Origin: Paenibacillus plantarum
Lineage (GTDB): Bacteria; Bacillota; Bacilli; Paenibacillales; NBRC-103111
NCBI RefSeq assembly: GCF_013141695.1
Contig: NZ_WHNY01000061.1
Coordinates: 1-59,384 of the forward strand
Direction: 5' to 3'
DNA length: 59,384 nucleotides
The position numbers and the translations under genes were made by a program. The first letter of the stretch is position 1; the number at the start of each line of letters is the position of its first letter. Shown piece after piece: positions 35,898 through 44,915 of this stretch. The notes beneath the pieces are model-generated. The model was not told the DNA's origin. It did not search any database and worked only from the letters and a program-made list of their open reading frames with translations.

Positions 35898-36521
35898 ATG
35901 AAAGGTATCTTAGGAAAAAAACTTGGGATGACACAATTGTTTACTCCGGAGGGTAATGTTGTTCCGGTAACTGTCATTCAAGCGGGACCATGTGTGGTAC
36001 TGCAAAAGAAAGATGTGGATAACGATGGTTATGAGTCGATCCAAATCGGTTTTGATGATGTAAAAGCTAGCCGTATCATTAAACCAGAGCTTGGCCATGC
36101 GAAAAAAGCAGGGGCAACGCCTAAGCGCTACGTTAAAGAAATTCGTGGCATTCAGTTGGGTGACTATGAAGTTGGTCAAGAGCTGAAAGCAGATCTGTTC
36201 GCAGAGGGCGAATTCGTTGATGTAACGGGTACTTCCAAAGGTAAAGGTTTCCAAGGTAACATCAAAAGACATAACCAATCCACTGGGCCAATGGCACACG
36301 GATCACGTTATCACCGCGGACCAGGTTCGATGGGTTCCATTCAAGCAAACCGCGTTCCTAAAGGTAAGAAATTGCCAGGACATATGGGTAACGAAACAGT
36401 AACACTTCAAAATCTTCAAATCATTAAAGTAGATGCTGAGCGTAATGTATTGCTAGTTAAAGGTTCCATTCCGGGCCCTAAAAACAGCTACGTTAGCGTG
36501 AAGTCTGCTGTTAAAAAGTAA
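35898..36521 (+). CDS. rplC: 50S ribosomal protein L3
   Basis: Early assembly protein of the 50S subunit; its loop approaches the peptidyl transferase centre. The 207-residue product has MKGILGKKLGMTQLF at the start and the loop GPMAHGSRYHRGPGSMG near 130-150. AAAGAGGTG selects ATG 35898 over an upstream in-frame ATG. Confidence 0.97.
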   Translation: MKGILGKKLGMTQLFTPEGNVVPVTVIQAGPCVVLQKKDVDNDGYESIQIGFDDVKASRIIKPELGHAKKAGATPKRYVKEIRGIQLGDYEVGQELKADLFAEGEFVDVTGTSKGKGFQGNIKRHNQSTGPMAHGSRYHRGPGSMGSIQANRVPKGKKLPGHMGNETVTLQNLQIIKVDAERNVLLVKGSIPGPKNSYVSVKSAVKK

Positions 36522-36537
36522 GAAAGGAGGAAGACAG

Positions 36538-37164
36538 ATGCCAAAAGTAGCTTTATATAATGTAACAGGTGCTCAGGTAGGAGAAATTGAACTGTCTGAC
36601 GTTGTTTTCGGAATTGAGCCTCACGTTCATGCGATTCACGAAGCTGTTCTTTTGCAACAAGCAGCTGTTCGTCAAGGAACTCACAAAACAAAAGGTCGTT
36701 CAGAAGTTCGCGGCGGTGGTCGTAAACCTTGGAAACAAAAAGGTACAGGTCGTGCGCGTCAAGGTAGTATTCGTGCTCCACAGTGGAAAGGCGGCGGTAC
36801 CGTATTCGGACCAACTCCTCGTAGCTATGGTTTCAAATTGCCAAGAAAAGTTCGTCGCTTAGCGATCAAATCCGCTTTGTCCTCGAAACTTATCGATAAC
36901 AACTTGATCGTTCTGGATCAACTTCAATTGAATGCTCCGAAAACGAAAGAATTCGTTGCTATTTTGAACAACCTGAAAGTAGATACAAAAGTACTAGTTG
37001 TAGGCGTTCCTAACGACTCCAATGTAGCTTTATCTGCTCGTAATATCCCAGGTGTGAAATTTGTTGCTGCTGATGGAGTTAACGTTCTTGATGTCATGCT
37101 TTATGACAAATTGATCTTAACACAAGAGGCTGTACAGAAAGTTGAGGAGGTGCTTGCACAATGA
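36538..37164 (+). CDS. rplD: 50S ribosomal protein L4
   Basis: Lines the exit tunnel; in enterobacteria it also represses the S10 operon, but that is not established for Bacilli. The 208-residue protein has the tunnel loop (GGGRKPWKQKGTGRARQGS, about 60-80). AAAGGAGGA lies before ATG 36538. Its last four bases overlap rplW (ATGA). Confidence 0.96.
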   Translation: MPKVALYNVTGAQVGEIELSDVVFGIEPHVHAIHEAVLLQQAAVRQGTHKTKGRSEVRGGGRKPWKQKGTGRARQGSIRAPQWKGGGTVFGPTPRSYGFKLPRKVRRLAIKSALSSKLIDNNLIVLDQLQLNAPKTKEFVAILNNLKVDTKVLVVGVPNDSNVALSARNIPGVKFVAADGVNVLDVMLYDKLILTQEAVQKVEEVLAQ

Positions 37165-37451
37165 AAAATCCACGCGACATTATCAAGCGCCCGATCATCA
37201 CTGAGCGTACAAGCGACCTAATGGCTAACAAAAAGTATGTTTTCGAAGTGGATCTTCGCGCTAACAAAACAGAAATTAAACAAGCTATCGAAGCAATCTT
37301 CAAAGTGAAAGTTACAAATGTAAACACACTCAGAATGCCAGCTAAGCCTAAACGTTATGGCAAACACTCTGGTTACACTTCCATCTGGAAGAAAGCTATC
37401 GTGTCCCTAAGCGCTGAGAGCAAAGAATTGGAATTCTTCGAAACGGTATAA
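37161..37451 (+). CDS. rplW: 50S ribosomal protein L23
   Basis: Tunnel-exit protein that docks SRP and trigger factor. The 96-residue protein shows IIKRPIITERTSDLM and the C-terminal loop MPAKPKRYGKHSGYTS. GAGGAGGTG lies inside rplD, and the start overlaps the rplD stop by four bases. Confidence 0.96.
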   Translation: MKNPRDIIKRPIITERTSDLMANKKYVFEVDLRANKTEIKQAIEAIFKVKVTNVNTLRMPAKPKRYGKHSGYTSIWKKAIVSLSAESKELEFFETV

Positions 37452-37480
37452 CCCATTTCTTGAAGTAAGGAGGAAACAGA

Positions 37481-38311
37481 GTGCCAATTAAAAAATACAA
37501 ACCAACCTCACCAGCTCGTCGTGCGATGTCGGTTTCTACATTTGAAGAAATCACAACATCAACACCCGAGAAATCATTGCTTGCTCCTTTGTTCAAGCAT
37601 GCTGGTCGTAACAACCAAGGTAAAATTACGGTTCGTCACCACGGTGGTGGACACAAACGTAAATACCGTATTATCGATTTCAAACGTACTAAAGATGGAA
37701 TACCAGGACGCGTTGCTACAGTTGAGTACGATCCTAACCGTTCCGCGAACATCGCATTGATTCATTATGCTGATGGCGAGAAAAAATACATCATCGCTCC
37801 TAAAGGTCTTAAAGTGGATGATCGTATCGTTTCTGGACCACAAGCAGATATCAAAGTAGGTAACGCTCTTCCATTGGAAAACATTCCAGTTGGTACAGTT
37901 ATCCACAACATTGAGTTGAAACCTGGTAAAGGTGCACAACTAGTGCGCGCAGCTGGTACTGAAGCTCAATTGCTTGGTAAAGAAGAATCATATGTTACAA
38001 TTCGCCTTTCATCCGGTGAAGTTCGTAAAGTATTAAAAGTTTGCCGCGCAACAATCGGTTCTGTTGGTAACGAAGATCACGAACTCGTGAAAATCGGTAA
38101 AGCAGGACGTAATCGTTGGAAAGGCAATCGTCCTCAAGTTCGTGGGGTTGTTATGAACCCGAATGATCACCCACACGGTGGTGGTGAAGGACGCGCACCA
38201 ATCGGACGTAAATCACCTATGTCTCCATGGGGTAAACCGACGCTTGGATTCAAAACTCGTAAAAAAGGTAAAGCATCCGATAAATACATTGTACGTCGTC
38301 GTACGAAGTAA
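37481..38311 (+). CDS. rplB: 50S ribosomal protein L2
   Basis: Core protein near the peptidyl transferase centre. Length 276 aa. GRNNQGKITVRHHGGGHKRK and the C-terminal MNPNDHPHGGGEGRAPIG (with the conserved histidine region) are present. GTG 37481 follows AAGGAGG. An 84-base spacer separates it from rpsS. Confidence 0.97.
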   Translation: MPIKKYKPTSPARRAMSVSTFEEITTSTPEKSLLAPLFKHAGRNNQGKITVRHHGGGHKRKYRIIDFKRTKDGIPGRVATVEYDPNRSANIALIHYADGEKKYIIAPKGLKVDDRIVSGPQADIKVGNALPLENIPVGTVIHNIELKPGKGAQLVRAAGTEAQLLGKEESYVTIRLSSGEVRKVLKVCRATIGSVGNEDHELVKIGKAGRNRWKGNRPQVRGVVMNPNDHPHGGGEGRAPIGRKSPMSPWGKPTLGFKTRKKGKASDKYIVRRRTK

Positions 38312-38395
38312 TCACGATAAAATGAATCGAATAAATGTTTCAATTTATCACGGATATAGACATTCTCTTGAGGTTCAAGGAAGGGAGGAACACCC

Positions 38396-38674
38396 ATGGG
38401 TCGCAGCTTAAAGAAGGGTCCATTTATCGATGGTCACTTACTGAAAAAAGTAGAAGACTTAAACACTTCTGGCAAGAAATTAGTTGTCAAAACGTGGTCC
38501 CGTCGTTCTACAATTTACCCGCAATTCGTTGGTCACACTTTCGGAGTATATGACGGAAGAAAACACGTGCCAGTATATGTAACGGAAGATATGGTTGGGC
38601 ATAAGCTTGGTGAATTTGCTCCAACACGTACGTATAAAGGTCACGATGACGATAAGAAAACCGGAAAACGTTAA
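38396..38674 (+). CDS. rpsS: 30S ribosomal protein S19
   Basis: 30S head protein, 92 aa. It begins GRSLKKGPFIDGHLLKK and contains the STIYPQFVGHTFGVYDG core. AAGGGAGG precedes ATG 38396. S10 cluster. Confidence 0.97.
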   Translation: MGRSLKKGPFIDGHLLKKVEDLNTSGKKLVVKTWSRRSTIYPQFVGHTFGVYDGRKHVPVYVTEDMVGHKLGEFAPTRTYKGHDDDKKTGKR

Positions 38675-38703
38675 TTCATTTTTAACCGAGAGGAGGTACT
38701 ACC

Positions 38704-39036
38704 ATGCAAGCTAAAGCAATATTGAACCACGCTCGGATTGCTCCTCGTAAAGCAAAGCTAGTTGTTGACTTGATTCGGGGAAAAGCGGTAGGTGAAGCGA
38801 TCGCAATTTTGCGTCATACACCAAAAGCAGCTTCTCCAATTTTGGAGAAACTATTGAATTCCGCAATTGCCAATGCAGAGCATAACTATTCATTAGATCC
38901 AAACAAACTTGTTGTTTCCGAGACTTTCGTAAATCAAGGGCCAACAATGAAAAGATTCCAACAACGTGCAATGGGCCGCGCTAGCGCGATCAAAAAACGT
39001 ACCAGCCACATCACAATCGTGGTATCTGAAAAATAA
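38704..39036 (+). CDS. rplV: 50S ribosomal protein L22
   Basis: Tunnel protein of 110 aa, with ARIAPRKAKLVVDLIRGK at the start and the beta-hairpin GPTMKRFQQRAMGRASAI, the site of macrolide-resistance changes, in ordinary form. GAGGAGGT precedes ATG 38704. Confidence 0.96.
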   Translation: MQAKAILNHARIAPRKAKLVVDLIRGKAVGEAIAILRHTPKAASPILEKLLNSAIANAEHNYSLDPNKLVVSETFVNQGPTMKRFQQRAMGRASAIKKRTSHITIVVSEK

Positions 39037-39049
39037 GGAGGGGTAACGT

Positions 39050-39712
39050 GTGGGTCAGAAAGTACACCCGATAGGTTTTAGAATTGGTGTCATTCGTGAT
39101 TGGGAGTCCAAATGGTTCGCAGAAAAAGATTTCGGAACTCTGCTGCTTGAAGACGTCAAAATCCGCGAATACTTAAAGAATAAACTTAAAGATTCTGCAG
39201 TTTCCCATATCGATATCGAGCGCGCGGCTAACCGTGTTAACGTAACGATTCATACTGCTAAACCAGGAATGGTTATTGGTAAAGGCGGAGCTGAAGTTGA
39301 AGTTATTCGTAACTACATCGCAGCTATGTCGAACAAAAAAGTTCATATCAACATTTCTGAAATCAAACACCCTGATCTTGATGCTATCCTAGTAGCTGAA
39401 GCAGTTGCACTTCAATTAGAGCGTCGCGTATCTTTCCGTCGTGCTATGAAGCAAGCAATGCAAAGAACTATGAGATCCGGAGCAAAAGGTATCAAAGTTG
39501 CAACTAGCGGACGTCTTGGCGGTGCTGAGATTGCTCGTACGGAAGGATATAGCGAAGGAACTGTTCCACTTCATACACTTCGTGCGGATATCGACTATGG
39601 TACGGCTGAAGCAGCCACTACTTATGGACGTATTGGTGTAAAAGTATGGATTTATCGTGGAGAAGTGCTTCCGACAGCTAAGAAAAAGGCTCAGCCGGAA
39701 GGAGGAAATTAA
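39050..39712 (+). CDS. rpsC: 30S ribosomal protein S3
   Basis: Entry-channel protein with an N-terminal KH domain (PGMVIGKGGAEVEVIRNYI, about residues 70-90). Length 220 aa. GTG 39050 follows AAGGAGGGG. A second GTG overlaps at 39048 in another frame; the 39050 frame gives the canonical MGQKVHPIGFRIG. Confidence 0.97.
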   Translation: MGQKVHPIGFRIGVIRDWESKWFAEKDFGTLLLEDVKIREYLKNKLKDSAVSHIDIERAANRVNVTIHTAKPGMVIGKGGAEVEVIRNYIAAMSNKKVHINISEIKHPDLDAILVAEAVALQLERRVSFRRAMKQAMQRTMRSGAKGIKVATSGRLGGAEIARTEGYSEGTVPLHTLRADIDYGTAEAATTYGRIGVKVWIYRGEVLPTAKKKAQPEGGN

Positions 39713-39715
39713 ATC

Positions 39716-40150
39716 ATGTTAGTACCTAAACGTGTAAAACACCGTAAAGAACACCGCGGTAACATGAAAGGTCGCGCTAAAGGCGGTACGGAAGTTGCTT
39801 TTGGCGAATATGGTCTGCAAGCGGTAGAACCGGCTTGGGTTTCCAACCGTCAAATCGAAGCAGCACGTATTGCCATGACTCGTTACATCAAACGTGGCGG
39901 TAAAGTATGGATTAAAATTTTCCCAGCTAAACCAGTTACACAGAAGCCTCTAGAGGTTCGTATGGGTAGTGGTAAAGGTAGCGTGGAAAAATGGGTTGCC
40001 GTAGTAAAACCGGGCAAAATTTTGTTTGAACTAGCTGGTGTAAGTGAAGAGGTTGCTCGCGAAGCAATGCGTCTTGCTGCTCACAAGCTTCCAATCAAAA
40101 CGAAGTTCGTGAAAAGAGAAGAAGTAGGCGGTGAAGCAAATGAAGGGTAG
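39716..40150 (+). CDS. rplP: 50S ribosomal protein L16
   Basis: A-site protein of 144 aa (LVPKRVKHRKEHRGNMKG; MGSGKGSVEKWVAVVKPG). Starts three bases after rpsC. Its last 11 bases overlap the rpmC start, so translation is coupled. Confidence 0.97.
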   Translation: MLVPKRVKHRKEHRGNMKGRAKGGTEVAFGEYGLQAVEPAWVSNRQIEAARIAMTRYIKRGGKVWIKIFPAKPVTQKPLEVRMGSGKGSVEKWVAVVKPGKILFELAGVSEEVAREAMRLAAHKLPIKTKFVKREEVGGEANEG

Positions 40151-40337
40151 TGAATTCCGGAACTTAACCACTGCTGAAATCGAGCAAAAAGTTAATGGTT
40201 TTAAAGAAGAACTCTTTAACCTCCGTTTTCAACTAGCTACTGGTCAATTGGACAACCCGACTCAGATTCGTGATTTGCGTAAAGAGATCGCTCGTGCCAA
40301 GACTATTTTGCGTGAAAGAGAACTGGGTATTGGGTAA
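40140..40337 (+). CDS. rpmC: 50S ribosomal protein L29
   Basis: 65-residue tunnel-exit protein with the L29 core LFNLRFQLATGQLDN. ATG 40140 (MKGSEFRNLTT) matches the family start; the in-frame ATG 40131 would add three residues. It overlaps the end of rplP by 11 bases. Confidence 0.94.
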   Translation: MKGSEFRNLTTAEIEQKVNGFKEELFNLRFQLATGQLDNPTQIRDLRKEIARAKTILRERELGIG

Positions 40338-40364
40338 CCAAATCTAGAAGGGAGTGTTCCTTAG

Positions 40365-40628
40365 ATGACTGAACGTAACGATCGTAAAGTTCTGATCGGT
40401 AAGGTTGTCAGTGATAAAATGGATAAAACCATTGTTGTTGCTGTTGAAACTTACAAAAAGCATGAACTCTACCACAAAAGAATTAAATCTACAAAAAAAT
40501 TCAAAGCACATGATGAAAACAACCAAGCTAAGATTGGTGACACTGTGAAAATCAGTGAAACTAGACCGTTGTCCAAAGATAAAAGCTGGAGACTGGTTGA
40601 AATTCTTGAAGTGGCAGTTGTTATCTAA
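40365..40628 (+). CDS. rpsQ: 30S ribosomal protein S17
   Basis: OB-fold 16S-binding protein of 87 aa: VLIGKVVSDKMDKTIVVAVE and GDTVKISETRPLSKDKSW are typical. GAAGGGAG precedes ATG 40365. Confidence 0.97.
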   Translation: MTERNDRKVLIGKVVSDKMDKTIVVAVETYKKHELYHKRIKSTKKFKAHDENNQAKIGDTVKISETRPLSKDKSWRLVEILEVAVVI

Positions 40629-40663
40629 TATTCTAGATATGAACCCCGAAAGGAGGGAATACG

Positions 40664-41032
40664 ATGATTCAACCATTTACTCGTTTGGCTGTCGCTGACA
40701 ACTCAGGTGCGAAACAATTAATGTGTATCCGCGTTTTGGGTGGTACTGGTCGTCGCGTTGGTCACATTGGTGATTTGATCGTATGTTCAGTAAAAGAAGC
40801 AACACCAGGTGGCGTTGTCAAAAAAGGTGACGTTGTTAAAGCAGTTATCGTTCGTACGAAGAGCGGTGCTCGCCGTAAAGACGGTTCATATATCTCATTT
40901 GATGAGAATGCAGCTGTTATCGTGAAAGAAGATAAGAGCCCACGTGGTACTCGTATCTTCGGACCAGTTGCTCGCGAACTTCGCGATAGAGACTTCATGA
41001 AGATCGTATCCTTGGCTCCAGAAGTTATCTAA
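40664..41032 (+). CDS. rplN: 50S ribosomal protein L14
   Basis: 122-residue L14, also the docking site for the silencing factor RsfS in other bacteria. It starts MIQPFTRLAVADNSGAK and has GGTGRRVGHIGD. AAAGGAGGG precedes ATG 40664. Confidence 0.97.
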   Translation: MIQPFTRLAVADNSGAKQLMCIRVLGGTGRRVGHIGDLIVCSVKEATPGGVVKKGDVVKAVIVRTKSGARRKDGSYISFDENAAVIVKEDKSPRGTRIFGPVARELRDRDFMKIVSLAPEVI

Positions 41033-41087
41033 GACGTGTTACGATGTTGTTTTCCATTGTGGAGAACCCCAGGAGGTGTAGAAGCTA

Positions 41088-41441
41088 ATGCCAAGACTTA
41101 AAAAGAGACTAGAATCTCATAACAATAAATTGCACGTGAAAAAAGACGATACTGTTTTCGTTATCACTGGCAAAGACAAAGGTAAGAAAGGCCGCGTTAT
41201 CGCAGCTTACCCTCGTCAAAATCGTGTTCTTGTTGAAGGTGTAAACATGGTTAAGAAACATGCGAAACCATCCCAACTTAACCCACAAGGCGGTATCTTG
41301 AATCAAGAAGCTGCGATCCACGTTTCTAACGTGATGCTAATTGATCCTAAGAGCGGCAAACCTACTCGCGTAGGATACAAAGTATTAGATAACGGAACGA
41401 AAGTTCGTATCGCGAAGAAATCCGGCGAAGTTATCGACTAG
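41088..41441 (+). CDS. rplX: 50S ribosomal protein L24
   Basis: Assembly initiator with a KOW motif (DTVFVITGKDKGKKGRVIAA). Length 117 aa. AGGAGGTG precedes ATG 41088. The spacer holds a small hairpin GTTTTCC/GGAGAAC (about 41048-41066), possibly a diverged relative of the spacer repeat described in the findings. Confidence 0.96.
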   Translation: MPRLKKRLESHNNKLHVKKDDTVFVITGKDKGKKGRVIAAYPRQNRVLVEGVNMVKKHAKPSQLNPQGGILNQEAAIHVSNVMLIDPKSGKPTRVGYKVLDNGTKVRIAKKSGEVID

Positions 41442-41474
41442 TACACACATGTATGGAAAGGAGGAAACTAAGTC

Positions 41475-42017
41475 ATGGCAGTAAGATTGAAAGATCGTTA
41501 CTTGAACGAGATTACACCAGCATTAATTCAAAAGTTCAACTACACTACAGTTATGCAAGTACCGAAAATTGAGAAAGTCGTAATCAACATGGGTGTTGGT
41601 GAAGCTGTTTCAAACTCCAAAGTACTTGACACTGCAGTAGAAGATCTTCAAAAGATCTCTGGTCAAAAACCAGTTGTAACTAAATCCAAAAAAGCAATCG
41701 CGGGTTTCAAACTTCGTGAAAACATGCCGATCGGTGCGAAAGTAACTCTTCGTGGCGAGCGTATGTACCACTTCTTGGATAAATTGTTTAACGTATCACT
41801 TCCACGTGTACGTGACTTCCGCGGTATTTCCAACAAAGCATTTGATGGTCGCGGTAACTACACGCTTGGTTTGAAAGAACAACTCATTTTCCCTGAAATT
41901 GAGTATGATAAAATCGATAAAGTTCGTGGTATGGATATTGTTATCGTAACGACGGCTAAGTCCGACGAGGAAGCTCGCGAGCTTTTAACACAACTCGGAG
42001 CGCCTTTCGTAAAATAG
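41475..42017 (+). CDS. rplE: 50S ribosomal protein L5
   Basis: 5S rRNA-binding protein of 180 aa with VPKIEKVVINMGVGEAV and GISNKAFDGRGNYTLGLKEQ. AAAGGAGG precedes ATG 41475. Confidence 0.97.
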   Translation: MAVRLKDRYLNEITPALIQKFNYTTVMQVPKIEKVVINMGVGEAVSNSKVLDTAVEDLQKISGQKPVVTKSKKAIAGFKLRENMPIGAKVTLRGERMYHFLDKLFNVSLPRVRDFRGISNKAFDGRGNYTLGLKEQLIFPEIEYDKIDKVRGMDIVIVTTAKSDEEARELLTQLGAPFVK

Positions 42018-42053
42018 GTTACCAGTCGTACCTATCAGGAGGTGTTATATTAA

Positions 42054-42239
42054 GTGGCAAAAACTTCGATGAAAGTCAAACAGCAACGTACCCCGAAGTT
42101 TAAAGTGCAAGCATACACACGTTGTGAGCGCTGCGGACGTCCGCATTCAGTGCTTCGCAAGTTCAAAATTTGTCGGATTTGTTTCCGCGAATTAGCACAC
42201 TTGGGTCAGATTCCAGGCGTGAAAAAAGCAAGCTGGTAA
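42054..42239 (+). CDS. rpsN: 30S ribosomal protein S14, zinc-binding type Z
   Basis: 61-residue short S14 with two CxxC pairs (CERCGR and CRIC), so the zinc-dependent form. GTG 42054 follows AGGAGGTG. A longer zinc-free paralogue, which relatives often keep for zinc starvation, is not in this window. Confidence 0.97.
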   Translation: MAKTSMKVKQQRTPKFKVQAYTRCERCGRPHSVLRKFKICRICFRELAHLGQIPGVKKASW

Positions 42240-42272
42240 TCACCCTATTTTCGGGAAGGAGGTTTACACAAA

Positions 42273-42671
42273 ATGGTCATGTCAGATCCAATTGCAGATA
42301 TGCTAACACGCATTCGTAATGCGAACATCGTACGTCATGAGACAGTTGAAATCCCAGCTTCAAAAGTGAAGAGGGAAATCGCTGAAATCCTTAAAAAAGA
42401 AGGATTTATCCGTGATGCTGAGTACGTTCAAGATAGCAAACAAGGTATCATTCGTTTGTTCCTGAAATATGGTTCAAACAATGAGCGTGTTATCTCTGGT
42501 TTGAAAAGAATTTCGAAACCAGGTCTACGCGTTTATACAAAATCACAAGAAGTCCCTCGTGTACTGGGCGGATTAGGGATTGCCATCATCTCCACGTCTC
42601 AAGGAGTTATGACGGATAAAGATGCTCGTCAATCCAAAGCTGGCGGAGAGGTTATCTGCTACGTTTGGTAA
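42273..42671 (+). CDS. rpsH: 30S ribosomal protein S8
   Basis: 132-residue 16S-binding protein; in E. coli it represses the spc operon. MSDPIADMLTRIRNAN and the C-terminal GIAIISTSQGVMTDKDAR are typical. AAGGAGGT lies before ATG 42273. Confidence 0.97.
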   Translation: MVMSDPIADMLTRIRNANIVRHETVEIPASKVKREIAEILKKEGFIRDAEYVQDSKQGIIRLFLKYGSNNERVISGLKRISKPGLRVYTKSQEVPRVLGGLGIAIISTSQGVMTDKDARQSKAGGEVICYVW

Positions 42672-42700
42672 TACAATTGTAATTGAATGGAGGTGCAAAC

Positions 42701-43243
42701 ATGTCTCGTATTGGTCGTAAGCCAATCACCATTCCAAGTGGTGTAAATGTAACACTAGACAATACTCAAATCACGGTTAGTGGACCTAAAGGTTCCTTGT
42801 CCCGTGTACTTCATACTGATATGAAAGTTAATGTTCTAGAAAACGAGATTTCCGTTGAGCGTCCTTCCGATAACAAACTCCACCGTTCCCTGCATGGTAC
42901 AACACGTAGTGTTGTTGCCAACATGGTAAGTGGTGTTACGGAAGGTTTCACGAAATCTTTGGATCTAGTAGGCGTTGGTTACCGTGCAAACAAAAGCGGT
43001 GACAAATTGGTTCTTAACGTTGGGTACTCACATCCAGTTGAAATCAACCCTGAAAACGGCATTGAGTTCGATGTTCCAACGAACACGAAAATCATCGTTA
43101 AAGGTATTGATAAAGAGCTAGTTGGCGCAATGGCAGCAAAAGTTCGTTCCGTACGTGAACCAGAGCCGTATAAAGGTAAAGGTATTAAGTATGAAGGCGA
43201 ACGCATTCTTCGTAAAGAAGGTAAAGCTGGTAAGAAGAAATAA
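42701..43243 (+). CDS. rplF: 50S ribosomal protein L6
   Basis: 180-residue L6 with two similar domains and EPEPYKGKGIKYEGE near the C-terminus. ATG 42701 (MSRIGRKPITIP) follows GGAGGTG; an in-frame ATG at 42683 precedes that RBS. A 101-base spacer with a two-hairpin repeat follows. Confidence 0.97.
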   Translation: MSRIGRKPITIPSGVNVTLDNTQITVSGPKGSLSRVLHTDMKVNVLENEISVERPSDNKLHRSLHGTTRSVVANMVSGVTEGFTKSLDLVGVGYRANKSGDKLVLNVGYSHPVEINPENGIEFDVPTNTKIIVKGIDKELVGAMAAKVRSVREPEPYKGKGIKYEGERILRKEGKAGKKK

Positions 43244-43344
43244 GATCGAAAGATCGCGGGTAATAGCTAAGAGTTTTCTGATGAAAACTTGCTACGTAAG
43301 CATAAGCCTCGCATCATAAGATGATGAAAGGAGTGTAAGTATAG

Positions 43345-43713
43345 ATGATTACTAAAAGCGATAAAAATAAAGCTCGTCTGAAAAGACACCTTCGTGTTCG
43401 TAAGAAAATTGAAGGAACAACTCTTCGCCCACGTTTAAACATCTTCCGTTCTTCCAAACATATGTATGCTCAACTTATCGATGATACAACTGGTGCAACT
43501 ATCGTTGCAGCATCAACTCAAGATAAAGAGCTTAAAAGTGAAGTAGGTAACGGTGGAAACGTTGAAGCTGCTCGTAAAGTTGGCGCTTTGATTGCGGCAC
43601 GTGCGAAAGAAAAAGGTGTAGTTCAAGTGGTTTTTGACCGCGGTGGATACCTTTATCATGGTCGTGTTCAAGCATTGGCTGACGCAGCTCGTGAAGCTGG
43701 ACTTGAATTCTAG
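43345..43713 (+). CDS. rplR: 50S ribosomal protein L18
   Basis: 122-residue 5S rRNA-binding protein with RLKRHLRVRKKIEGT, RPRLNIFRSSKHMYAQLIDD and FDRGGYLYHGRVQALAD. GAAAGGAG precedes ATG 43345. Confidence 0.97.
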   Translation: MITKSDKNKARLKRHLRVRKKIEGTTLRPRLNIFRSSKHMYAQLIDDTTGATIVAASTQDKELKSEVGNGGNVEAARKVGALIAARAKEKGVVQVVFDRGGYLYHGRVQALADAAREAGLEF

Positions 43714-43740
43714 AAATACATTAATAAGGAGGTAAAAGAC

Positions 43741-44238
43741 TTGCGTGTAGATCCTAATACTTTAGAGCTAACAGAAAAAGTCGTAAATATTAATCGCGTA
43801 GCTAAAGTAGTAAAAGGCGGACGTCGTTTCAGCTTCAGCGCACTTGTCGTCGTTGGCGATGGCAATGGCTGGGTTGGTGCAGGAATCGGTAAAGCTTCCG
43901 AAGTTCCAGATGCAATCCGTAAAGGTATTGAAGATGCGAAAAAGAACTTGATTCATGTTCCTATCGTAGGCACTTCGATTCCTCACCTTGTTACTGGTAA
44001 ATTTGGCGCGGGACGCGTTCTATTGAAACCAGCATCCCAAGGTACAGGAGTTATCGCAGGCGGACCAGTTCGTGCAGTACTTGAACTTGCTGGTGTAGGC
44101 GATATCTTGACAAAATCCCTAGGTTCATCGAACTCCATGAACATGGTTAACGCAACGCTTGAAGGCTTAAGCCGCTTGAAAAAAGCGGAAGAAGTTGCAA
44201 AGCTTCGCGGTAAAACTGTTCAAGAGCTATTAGGTTAG
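43741..44238 (+). CDS. rpsE: 30S ribosomal protein S5
   Basis: 165-residue fidelity protein. The dsRBD-like N-terminal domain has VVKGGRRFSFSALVVVGD (spectinomycin-binding loop region, wild type). GAGRVLLKPASQGTGVIAGG follows. Start is TTG 43741 after AAGGAGGTA. Confidence 0.96.
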   Translation: MRVDPNTLELTEKVVNINRVAKVVKGGRRFSFSALVVVGDGNGWVGAGIGKASEVPDAIRKGIEDAKKNLIHVPIVGTSIPHLVTGKFGAGRVLLKPASQGTGVIAGGPVRAVLELAGVGDILTKSLGSSNSMNMVNATLEGLSRLKKAEEVAKLRGKTVQELLG

Positions 44239-44249
44239 GAGGGGTATAC

Positions 44250-44438
44250 ATGGCTAAACAATTACAAGTTACCCTAAAACGCAGCTTGATCGGCCGCCCT
44301 GAAACGCAACGCGTTACTGTGAAAACTCTTGGTCTTCGTAAGATTAACCAAACTGTTCTTCACCAAGATAATGCTGCAATCAGAGGAATGGTTAACCAAG
44401 TAAGCCATTTGGTAGAAGTTAAAGAAATCGAAGCATAG
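44250..44438 (+). CDS. rpmD: 50S ribosomal protein L30
   Basis: 62-residue short bacterial L30 (LQVTLKRSLIGRPETQRVTV). AGGAGGGG precedes ATG 44250. Standard order rpsE-rpmD-rplO. Confidence 0.96.
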   Translation: MAKQLQVTLKRSLIGRPETQRVTVKTLGLRKINQTVLHQDNAAIRGMVNQVSHLVEVKEIEA

Positions 44439-44474
44439 AATTACGAATTTAAGATCTAGAGGAGGTGTGCAACG

Positions 44475-44915
44475 ATGAAGTTACATGAGCTAAGTTCTGC
44501 TACTGGCGCTCGTAAATCACCTAAGCGTGTTGGACGTGGAACAAGTAGTGGTATGGGTAAAACATCAACTCGCGGACATAAAGGTCAAAACGCACGTTCC
44601 GGTGGAGGCGTTCGTCCTGGATTTGAGGGTGGACAAAACCCATTGTACCGTCGTTTACCTAAGCGTGGATTTACGAACCGTTTCCGTACGGAGTACGCGA
44701 TCGTTAATCTTGAAGACTTGAACAATTTCGCAGCTGGTACTGAAGTTACTCCAGAAGTATTAATGGAGACTGGTATTGTTAAAGCTCCTAAAGACGGCAT
44801 TAAGATTTTAGGAAACGGTGAAATCACAGTAAAATTAACCGTTAAAGCGAATAAGTTCTCTCAATCAGCGATTGAGAAAATCCAAGCTGCCGGCGGTCAA
44901 ACCGAGGTGATTTAA
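44475..44915 (+). CDS. rplO: 50S ribosomal protein L15
   Basis: 146-residue assembly protein with the glycine-rich N-terminus (RVGRGTSSGMGKTSTRGHKG). GAGGAGGTG precedes ATG 44475. The stop codon shares one base with the secY start (TAATG). Confidence 0.97.
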   Translation: MKLHELSSATGARKSPKRVGRGTSSGMGKTSTRGHKGQNARSGGGVRPGFEGGQNPLYRRLPKRGFTNRFRTEYAIVNLEDLNNFAAGTEVTPEVLMETGIVKAPKDGIKILGNGEITVKLTVKANKFSQSAIEKIQAAGGQTEVI